A stretch of DNA of 64,000 nucleotides from Betaproteobacteria bacterium SCN1 (lineage in GTDB: Bacteria; Pseudomonadota; Gammaproteobacteria; Burkholderiales; Thiobacillaceae). Made by a program: the position numbers and the translations under genes. Shown one piece after another: positions 53,892-61,190 of this stretch. How positions within the stretch are numbered: position 1 is the first letter of the stretch; each line of letters starts with the position of its first letter. The stretch is taken from the NCBI GenBank assembly GCA_008923315.1, contig WBSF01000002.1:186001-250000 (forward strand). Reading direction: 5' to 3'. Under the pieces are notes generated by a model. That model was given only the letters and a program-made list of their open reading frames with translations. It did not search any database and was not told the DNA's origin.

Positions 53892-55094
53892 ATGCGGCCT
53901 TCGCCGTTTTTCACCCGCGCTACTCGACTCATGCACCCGACCGCCCTGTCCGCCGTCCGCCGTCTCGCCTTCCTTGCCCTGATCGGTTTCGCTCCCGCCG
54001 CATGGGCGCAAGTGCCGCCCGCCCCGCCGCTCGCCGCCAAATCCTGGGTGCTCATGGACGCCGCCAGCGGCCAGGTGCTGGTCAACCACGAAGGCAGCCA
54101 GCGCCTGCCGCCTGCCAGCCTGACCAAGCTCATGACCGCCCACGTCGCCGCGCGCGAAATGCAGCGCGGCCGCCTGAAAGAAAGCGATCTCGTCACCATC
54201 AGCGAAAAAGCCTGGCGCATGGGCGGATCGAAGATGTTCGTCATGGTCGGCAACCAGGTTTCGGTGCACGACCTCATGCGCGGCATCATCGTGCAGTCCG
54301 GCAACGACGCCAGCGTGGCGCTCGCCGAACACATCGCCGGCGGCGAAGACACCTTCGCCGCGCTGATGAACCAGGAGGCCAAACGGCTCGGTCTCGCCGA
54401 TACCCACTTCGCGAACGCCACGGGCTGGCCCGCCCCCGATCACTACTCCAGCGCACTGGACATGGCGAAAATCGCCCGCGCAATCATCCTCGAAGACCCG
54501 ACGCACTACGCGCTCTACGCCGAAAAGGAATTCGTCTGGAACGATATCCGGCAGCCGAACCGCAACCTCCTGCTGTGGCGCGACCCCAGCGTCGACGGCC
54601 TGAAAACCGGCCATACCGAAGAAGCAGGCTACTGCCTCGTCGCCTCGTCCAGGCGCGACGGCCAGCGCCTGATCGCCGCCGTGTTCGGCACGAACAGCGA
54701 AGCCGCCCGCGCCAGCGAGACGGCCAAACTGCTCGGCTACGGATTCAGCTTCTACACCAGCAAGACCTTCTACAAACACGGCGAAACCGTGCAGGACGTG
54801 CCGGTCTGGAAGGGCGCGGCGCGCGGCGTCAAGGCCGGTGTCGCATCCGACTTTGCCGTTGCCTTGCCCAAGCGCGGCGGCGAAGGCTACCAGACGCGCA
54901 TCGCGCTCAAGCCGGGCGATCTGATCGCCCCCGTGGCTGCCGGCGCCCAGCTCGGCACCGTCGAGCTGACCGACGCACAAGGCAAGGTCATGGCCCAGGC
55001 GCCGCTGGTCGCCCTGGAGGCCGTCGAGGAAGGCGGCTTCTTCCGCCGCATGTGGGACGGCATCCGCCTGTTTTTCAGGGGGCTGCTGGACTGA
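53892..55094 (+). CDS. D-alanyl-D-alanine carboxypeptidase (penicillin-binding protein 5/6 family)
   Basis: A 400-residue exported serine peptidase that removes the terminal D-Ala from peptidoglycan pentapeptides. It has a signal peptide (about 15-40), the catalytic SLTK at 76-79, SGN at 136-138, KTG at 238-240, a C-terminal PBP5 beta domain and an amphipathic tail (FFRRMWDGIRLFFRGLLD) that anchors it to the inner membrane. The ATG at 53892 is chosen for the strong GGAGG; earlier in-frame codons are GC-rich filler. Confidence 0.95.
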   Translation: MRPSPFFTRATRLMHPTALSAVRRLAFLALIGFAPAAWAQVPPAPPLAAKSWVLMDAASGQVLVNHEGSQRLPPASLTKLMTAHVAAREMQRGRLKESDLVTISEKAWRMGGSKMFVMVGNQVSVHDLMRGIIVQSGNDASVALAEHIAGGEDTFAALMNQEAKRLGLADTHFANATGWPAPDHYSSALDMAKIARAIILEDPTHYALYAEKEFVWNDIRQPNRNLLLWRDPSVDGLKTGHTEEAGYCLVASSRRDGQRLIAAVFGTNSEAARASETAKLLGYGFSFYTSKTFYKHGETVQDVPVWKGAARGVKAGVASDFAVALPKRGGEGYQTRIALKPGDLIAPVAAGAQLGTVELTDAQGKVMAQAPLVALEAVEEGGFFRRMWDGIRLFFRGLLD

Positions 55095-55195
55095 GCCCGG
55101 CGCGGTCCGCGCACGCCGCATTGAGGCATAATCCGTCCAGGCGTCGCCGCCTGGTCGAGGCGGGCGGTGCAATACCCATAAAAGGAGGACATAAC

Positions 55196-55915
55196 GTGAC
55201 TGTTTCAAGCAAGATCCGCATCCTGTCCCTGATCGGCGCTTGCGCCCTGATCGCTTCCGGCGCCGCGCTGGCCACACTGAGCACCGATCAGCTGACCCGC
55301 CTGAAGACCTCGGGGTTGGGCGAAGACGTCATCCGCTTCATGGTGGAGCACGATTACGGGAACGTCGACAGGGTGTTGAAACTCAAGGAAGCGGGTTTCA
55401 GCGACGAGACGATCGCGTCGGTCATCCGCAAGGACATCCGGACCGCTTCGGAATCGCGCCCCGCACCGCGTGCAGCGGCGGAGGCTCCGGTACAGGCCGC
55501 CGCCCAGCCGCCGGCCGTCGAGGAAAAGGCGCTCATGCAGACTTCGGCCGCTGTTCGTATCGAGGAATACTTCGTGCGCGGCGAGCCCATCATCAAGAAC
55601 AGTCTCGGCCTTGCGCAGACAAAAGTATCCCTGCTCGAGGGCAATCGCCTGAAGATCGAATGGCAGGGCGATGTCGCCACTTCGACCATGGATACCTTCC
55701 TGCGGCGCAAGACCTTTGCCAGCCCGTTCTACTGGGATCTGGACAAGGGCGACAGCCTGCACGTCGTCAACCCGAAAGAGAACGCGTTCGTGCTGCGCAC
55801 GGGCCGCACGCATCCGGGCGACCCGGCCATCGACGGCGCGCGCTACTGGATCGTCTACCTGACCGCCGATACGCCCGAACTGGAAAAGCGCGTGCGTGCC
55901 GCCATGGGGCAGTGA
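55196..55915 (+). CDS. Exported protein of unknown function
   Basis: A 239-residue protein with a signal peptide (IRILSLIGACALIASGAALA). An N-terminal helical segment (TDQLTRLKTSGLGEDVIRFMVEHDYGNVDRVLKLKEAGFSDETI) resembles short repeats that sense or pack. A Pro/Ala linker (about 85-112) and a C-terminal beta-rich domain (IEEYFVRGEPIIKNSLGLAQ, YWIVYLTADTPELE) follow. I do not recognise the family. The start is GTG at 55196 behind a perfect AAAGGAGG. A clear terminator follows, so it ends its transcript. Confidence 0.75.
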   Translation: MTVSSKIRILSLIGACALIASGAALATLSTDQLTRLKTSGLGEDVIRFMVEHDYGNVDRVLKLKEAGFSDETIASVIRKDIRTASESRPAPRAAAEAPVQAAAQPPAVEEKALMQTSAAVRIEEYFVRGEPIIKNSLGLAQTKVSLLEGNRLKIEWQGDVATSTMDTFLRRKTFASPFYWDLDKGDSLHVVNPKENAFVLRTGRTHPGDPAIDGARYWIVYLTADTPELEKRVRAAMGQ

Positions 55916-55931
55916 CGCGATGAGCGCCGGC

Positions 55932-55958
55932 AAAAAGGGCTGCGGTGCAGCCCTTTTT
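55932..55958 (+). terminator. Rho-independent terminator
   Basis: AAAAAGGGCTGC (55932-55943) and GCAGCCCTTTTT (55947-55958) form a perfect 12-bp stem with a GGT loop, followed by GTTT. It lies 16 bases after the stop of the exported protein gene. This is the clearest intrinsic terminator in the window; the A-rich 5' arm could let it work in both directions. Confidence 0.92.
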
Positions 55959-56060
55959 GTTTGCGTATCCCTGTCCGGGAAATTTCACGCAGCCTGCTTG
56001 GCTTTTGTGGCAATCGTCTTCAAGCTGTTGCCATCCTGATCCTTGCCGCTTCGTCCTCTC

Positions 56061-57467
56061 ATGCCTGTTTCGCGCTCCCGCTTTCTGGCTGTCATATCTG
56101 GCGCATTGATCCTGGCGACGCTCGCGTTCGTATTGCTCGTGGATCTGAATGCCTACAAGCTGCGTATCGAAGCGGCGGCGTCGCAGGCAAGCGGCATGGA
56201 GGTGCGCATCGGCGGCGACATCGGGCTGGGCTTCTACCCCGGCCTGCGGGTGCGCATCGACGACCTGCGCGTGCATAATCGCGGCACCGCACTGCTGGCC
56301 GTGAAAGGGGTGCGTGCCGGCGTGAGCTGGCGGGCGCTTCTGGCCGGCCGTATCGAACTCGATTCGCTGACGCTGCACGCGCCCGTGCTCAACATCGAGC
56401 GCGATGCCGACAGCCGCTACAACTTCGAGGGGGCCGAACCCGGCGACAAGCCCGCGCGCGCCTTCCGGCTCGGCCAGCTGTCGGCAAACGATGTGATGGT
56501 GCGCTATGTCGACCGGCAGAGCGGACGCACCGTCGATGCCGGCACCTGTCGTCTCGACCTGCGTGATATCGCCTTTGCCGGTGGCCCTGCTGCCGATGCC
56601 CGGCGCAGGTTTGCCCTGCATGGCGACCTCGCCTGCGCCACGCTGAAAACGGCGGGGCAGACCGTACCCGACCTGCACGCTTCGCTCGTTGCCGATGGGG
56701 GTGTCTACACCCTGGACCCGCTGCGCCTGCGCCTGTTCGGCGCGCAAGGCAATGGCAGCGTACGTGCCGATTTCACTGCCGATCTGCCCGCCATCCGGAT
56801 GGCGGTCGCACTGCCGCAGTTCAACCTGGCCGACGCGCTGTTACTCAAACCCGGCCAGCAGCCGCCCGAAGGCCGGGCGGATTTTGCCGCGGCGCTGACC
56901 ATGCAGGGCCGCGATGCGATTGCGCTCAAGCGCAGCCTGCAGGGCAAGGTGTCGCTGCGCGGCAGCGGGATCGTGCTGCACGGCGTCGACCTCGACGAAA
57001 CCTTCGACCGTTTCGAGGACAGCCAGAACTTCAACCTGGTCGATGTGGGTGCCGTGCTGCTCGCCGGGCCCATTGGACTTGCCGTTACCAAAGGACACGA
57101 TTTCGCCAGCATCCTGGGCGGGCTCAAGGGGCGCAGCGACATCCGCACCCTGGTGTCCGACTGGTCCATATCGCATGGCGTGCTGAAAGCGGACGACGTG
57201 GCCATCGCCACCCTGCGGCATCGCGTTGCCATGCAGGGGCGACTGAACCTCGTCGACGAACGCTTCGACGGCGTGACCGTCGCTCTGCTGGACAACGCGG
57301 GCTGCGCCACCGTGCGCCAGGCCATTCGCGGCCACTTCTCCAGGCCCGTGATCGAACGCCCCAGTACCCTGCGTGCCCTGGCGGGGCCGGTGGTAAGCCT
57401 GCTGAAGAAGGTGGTGCCGGGCAAGTGCGAACCGTATTACGTGGGGTCGGTGAGCGTGGCGGGGTAG
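56061..57467 (+). CDS. AsmA-family protein
   Basis: A 468-residue protein with an N-terminal membrane helix (about 6-27, FLAVISGALILATLAFVLLV) and an AsmA-type periplasmic body (GFYPGLRVRIDDLRVHN, LLAGRIELDSLTLHAPVLNI). Later segments (LQGKVSLRGSGIVLHGVDLD, LIDWSISHGVLKADD-like VSDWSISHGVLKADDVA) match the AsmA C-terminal domain. AsmA-like proteins are thought to bridge membranes and move phospholipids to the outer membrane. ATG at 56061 is preferred to TTG at 56043. No partner gene next to it. Confidence 0.88.
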   Translation: MPVSRSRFLAVISGALILATLAFVLLVDLNAYKLRIEAAASQASGMEVRIGGDIGLGFYPGLRVRIDDLRVHNRGTALLAVKGVRAGVSWRALLAGRIELDSLTLHAPVLNIERDADSRYNFEGAEPGDKPARAFRLGQLSANDVMVRYVDRQSGRTVDAGTCRLDLRDIAFAGGPAADARRRFALHGDLACATLKTAGQTVPDLHASLVADGGVYTLDPLRLRLFGAQGNGSVRADFTADLPAIRMAVALPQFNLADALLLKPGQQPPEGRADFAAALTMQGRDAIALKRSLQGKVSLRGSGIVLHGVDLDETFDRFEDSQNFNLVDVGAVLLAGPIGLAVTKGHDFASILGGLKGRSDIRTLVSDWSISHGVLKADDVAIATLRHRVAMQGRLNLVDERFDGVTVALLDNAGCATVRQAIRGHFSRPVIERPSTLRALAGPVVSLLKKVVPGKCEPYYVGSVSVAG

Positions 57468-57797
57468 AGGTTTGCCAACGACGGTTTTTCGGCCGAACCG
57501 GACGTACAACCCGCACCGCACGAATGTCAGGTATCTGGCAGTTAACAGACTGTGGCACAAGCAAACTGTCGAATACGAACCACCTCAATAGTCGAACGCG
57601 GCCCCCCATTGCTGCCGCTAGATATGCCTGCGGCTCACTGGCGTCAATCTGAATACATCGGTTAGCTGCCTGATTGAGCGAGAAATGGCGGCATAATCAT
57701 CCCATTTGGCTCAAAGACGAAAACGCGTAACTTGGCCAGTGAATACAAAAATACTAAGGCGTGCTTTGTATAACCAAAACAAAACTCGGGAGGATTG
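57468..57797. other. Left junction of the lower-GC island
   Basis: A 330-base non-coding stretch in which base composition shifts from GC-rich to more balanced, with A/T runs increasing toward 57790. I see no tRNA, integrase, direct repeat or insertion-sequence end. Promoter for the next gene is expected here but no clear -35/-10 pair was found. The ribosome binding site GGGAGG (57788-57793) precedes the downstream start. Confidence 0.5.
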
Positions 57798-60700
57798 ATG
57801 GCGTTCTCATTGCCGTTCTCAAAGTTCGCTGATTGGAAGCGCACGCTGCTCGCCAGTCGCGATCTCGAACGACCTGATCGTCGAGCGCTCTATCAATATC
57901 GGGTCACGGAAGCGGAATTCATCGAGCTCGAAAGCCTGCTACGCGAATGGCTCGGCAAACTGCTGACACGATTCGATCTCGGCAAAATCACCCAATTGAC
58001 AGGATTCTCGGCACTCTTCGTGCTCTACGCCGCCGAATGGTGGCGTCGCCGCTTCGACGGCGCGCACTGGTCTTGGGACCCCATCCTGCACGATCTCAAC
58101 GCCGACTCCGACGATTGGAATCAATTCCAGCGTAGTGTATGTATCGAACTCGGACTCCGTGACTGGGGGCTAGAGGTTAAAAGAACCGGGGGATTGCGTT
58201 TTCTTGGGAGTGTCGCTGTCCAAGGTGGGCTACCGCTAAAGCTGCTGGCAGAGGCCCGGGGCAAAATCGGCATGTTGCTCAGCCAGGTTCTCAAGCAAGC
58301 CGGGGGCACCAGCATCACCCAAAACGACCTGCTGACCTGGGTCGAAAGCCTGCAAGGCACATTGCCCAAAAGCTACCGGCAGGCGGTCATCTTCGCTTTG
58401 CTTGCTGACGTTGCCTGGACCGTCATTCGCCTGAAAGAGCAAGCCGGTCTCACCGCCACCACGGATGCGATCGCGCGTCTGGACAAGCAAGTCAGCAACT
58501 GGCGCGAGCAATTTCCGCTACCCGTCGACGATGACCACGCTCGCGGTTTGATTGAGCAGCTCGTCCGGGACGCTGCCAAGGTCAAAGCCGAACGGCAGGC
58601 GGCCACGCTACCCGCCGAACGCCAGCTGGAACTCGAAGAAGCTGGTTCATGGTCTCTGCGTTCCAGCCTGACGCTGCCAGACAGCATTTCGACCAGCAAG
58701 CTGGCCAAACTCTTCAGCATGAACCCCGACGAAATGCCGAGGGCAGGAGAGTTGTCCCTCAACGCCGGCAGCCAGCGTCTCACCACTACCATCCGCCGCA
58801 TGGCCGGCCAGGATGGCTACCGAATTGAGCGCAAGCCTTGGGGTTTCTCAGGCCAAACAGCAGCGGAAGAACACCTGCTCCAGCTTTTCACGCCTGACGG
58901 TCGCGTCTGGTCAGTTCCAGCACCCCGAGGCGAATCGCTGGACGACGGCTTACCCTGGATATTTTCAGCGGAAGATTCCTCCAACCGACTATTGCACCAA
59001 GGGGGCGGCAATGTCGCCCCTCTCGAAGCCTTCATTGCTCTGCCGGAGGGGTGGTCATTCACAGCCAGCAGCGACGCAGAAACCAGCATGCAGGGTACGC
59101 TGCCCCAATTTGCTCGCAGCATTTATCGACTGCGCGGCTCGGTTCAGGCCAACGAGGGCAACAGCCTGACTTGCCGCATTCGCACCGGCCAAGCAGGTGC
59201 GCTCGAAGAAAGCTACGAATGGCACGGTCAGCGATTCTGGCTGGATTTCAAAAAGCCCGGCATTGCATTTAAGGGGCTTCCTCAGCTCTATCGCGTTAGC
59301 GATTCAACCAGTCAAAAAGTCGAAGGCAATCCAGGTTGGAGCGTCATCGGTGCGACGACTCATGCGACCGCGCCACTCGTCGGTCCGCTGCAAGCACGCT
59401 ACCCCGCCACAGGTGAGGTCAAGCAGCGCAGCCGCCTGGTCATTCTGCCCCCCAATGCCGCTTTGTCGATCCAAGCACAAGATGCGAAGTCGGGTGTCAT
59501 CAAGCTGGAAAACTGGGGAGCGACTAGCGCCAGAACGCAGACCGAAGGCGTGAGGCTAGACACCAAGCCTCACGGTGCCGATCTGCATCTGGCACTCTCA
59601 GTCGCCTCCGCCGAGCGCACCCCAGAAACGATCGATGCCGAAATCTTCTGGCCGCACAGTACAACTCCGGTCAGGCTGAGCCTTCCCTTTCCCGCAAATG
59701 GTGTCCGGGCTTTCGATGCCAACGAAAAAGAAATTCTCAGCGGCAGCCTGCTTGCCGCACAGCAATTACTCGGCATCAGGCTGCTGATCCTCAGCGGTGG
59801 CCAAAACAGCCGCATGTCGATCGAAATGCGGGTAAATGGTAGTCGCGCCGCGCGCACTCACCAACTCCGCATGCTGCCAGACACGCTCACCTCGGAAGTC
59901 CGTCTCCAGGACTACGCCACCGACATCCAGCATCTGTTTTCCACCGACGACAACCCCGACGCGCGGGTGCATGTTTTGTTGCGCATTGGCGGCAGCGAGC
60001 ACTTCCGCCTCGACATCGCACGCTACGCCGCGAAGCTGGAAAGGCGCAGTAACACCATCAGCCTCGACACCGACGGCAACAAAGCACTCACTCCAGACGA
60101 CATCGCCAATCTGACCGCGCTTGCCCTCCGCCTCGAACACCCCGGCGACGAAGCGATCCAGCTTCAATCCTGCGATTCAGAGGGCGTGCCGACAGGGTCC
60201 TGGCAATTCGATCCCCAGGCGCGCGAACCAGGATGCTGGCTGATCTATCCGAGCCCAGACGCGGTCATGCCGTTTCGCCCAACCCTCTGGCCGGTGCAAG
60301 GAGACCATTCGCTTGCAAGCGGGCTGGCGAACGCCATCAACATCGTCAATCAGGCAGAACGAGAAGCGGCCATCGACGCGGAAATCGAATCCATGTCCTG
60401 GAATTTCATGGATGACGGCTGGACAGAAATAGAGCAGCTGGCCGGACAAGTCGGCCATCTGCCTCTCGCCACGCTCGACATCTGGCGTCGCTTCGCGCAC
60501 TCACCCCATGGAATGGCTTCATTAGCTCTGCGCTTCGGCAATCTGCCGAGCGGATTCCTCGCTCGCTTTGACCAGGAGCTCCCTTTCCTCTGGGAGGCCA
60601 TTACCTTTTCTGCCTGGAAACAAGCGGTGACCTGCTTGCTTGATCAGTGCCAGGAAAGTTACGGATCAGATGCGGGGCGGATCGTCTTCCAAAACCATCT

Positions 60701-61181
60701 CGATTCACGCATCAAGGATATTTCAGCGTTACATGGGGCCTTGCAGTTTTTACTCGGTATCGCCACCGCCGAGCATTCTTCTACCGAGGCCAGGCAGCAG
60801 CTCAACATGCTCAGGCACGTCGGCACATTCGCCCATCAGCAGCTCTTTCAGGGAGAGGACAGCCAGCTCATGCGGCTGCGGCGCTTGCATATCGAAGATC
60901 AGTGGCCATCCGGTTCGAATCAGATTCTCGCTAACGCCCGCAAGCAGACCGACGTTGCAGAGTATCTCTGCCCGGACAAGCTCGACTTCGCCGACGGCGT
61001 CATCAACTTGCCGCTGCTGCTCGCTGCACAGGTTGCCACCAACCAAACCCAAGAATGGTTTGCCGACCCCCAAGCAGTCAATCTCTTGAGATCGCACTTG
61101 GCATTCGATCCCGAATGGTTCGAAGAGGCCTTCAACCAGACCATCGCCCGCTGCCTCTCAGCCGGGCTTCTCTACAACTAA
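57798..61181 (+). CDS. druH: Druantia type III protein DruH (YjiT/STY4851-like)
   Basis: A 1127-residue cytoplasmic protein without signal peptide or visible NTPase motif. The N-terminal region (about 30-90) has LYQYRVTEAEFIELESLL and LFVLYAAEWWRRRFDGAHWSWDPIL, which I recall as the conserved start of the E. coli YjiT / Salmonella STY4851 family. The rest is mostly beta-rich with a helical C-terminus. It lies 9 bases before a DUF1998-type helicase gene, the two-gene layout of type III Druantia anti-phage defence. Codon use is visibly less GC-rich than the neighbours, so it was probably acquired. Family naming is from memory. Confidence 0.75.
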   Translation: MAFSLPFSKFADWKRTLLASRDLERPDRRALYQYRVTEAEFIELESLLREWLGKLLTRFDLGKITQLTGFSALFVLYAAEWWRRRFDGAHWSWDPILHDLNADSDDWNQFQRSVCIELGLRDWGLEVKRTGGLRFLGSVAVQGGLPLKLLAEARGKIGMLLSQVLKQAGGTSITQNDLLTWVESLQGTLPKSYRQAVIFALLADVAWTVIRLKEQAGLTATTDAIARLDKQVSNWREQFPLPVDDDHARGLIEQLVRDAAKVKAERQAATLPAERQLELEEAGSWSLRSSLTLPDSISTSKLAKLFSMNPDEMPRAGELSLNAGSQRLTTTIRRMAGQDGYRIERKPWGFSGQTAAEEHLLQLFTPDGRVWSVPAPRGESLDDGLPWIFSAEDSSNRLLHQGGGNVAPLEAFIALPEGWSFTASSDAETSMQGTLPQFARSIYRLRGSVQANEGNSLTCRIRTGQAGALEESYEWHGQRFWLDFKKPGIAFKGLPQLYRVSDSTSQKVEGNPGWSVIGATTHATAPLVGPLQARYPATGEVKQRSRLVILPPNAALSIQAQDAKSGVIKLENWGATSARTQTEGVRLDTKPHGADLHLALSVASAERTPETIDAEIFWPHSTTPVRLSLPFPANGVRAFDANEKEILSGSLLAAQQLLGIRLLILSGGQNSRMSIEMRVNGSRAARTHQLRMLPDTLTSEVRLQDYATDIQHLFSTDDNPDARVHVLLRIGGSEHFRLDIARYAAKLERRSNTISLDTDGNKALTPDDIANLTALALRLEHPGDEAIQLQSCDSEGVPTGSWQFDPQAREPGCWLIYPSPDAVMPFRPTLWPVQGDHSLASGLANAINIVNQAEREAAIDAEIESMSWNFMDDGWTEIEQLAGQVGHLPLATLDIWRRFAHSPHGMASLALRFGNLPSGFLARFDQELPFLWEAITFSAWKQAVTCLLDQCQESYGSDAGRIVFQNHLDSRIKDISALHGALQFLLGIATAEHSSTEARQQLNMLRHVGTFAHQQLFQGEDSQLMRLRRLHIEDQWPSGSNQILANARKQTDVAEYLCPDKLDFADGVINLPLLLAAQVATNQTQEWFADPQAVNLLRSHLAFDPEWFEEAFNQTIARCLSAGLLYN

Positions 61182-61190
61182 GGAGCACGG

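Noticed and set aside
57540-57680. Integron attC or other attachment site at the island boundary
   Set aside because: GTTA-containing segments occur, but they do not form the paired core sites and imperfect palindrome of attC, and no integrase gene is present.
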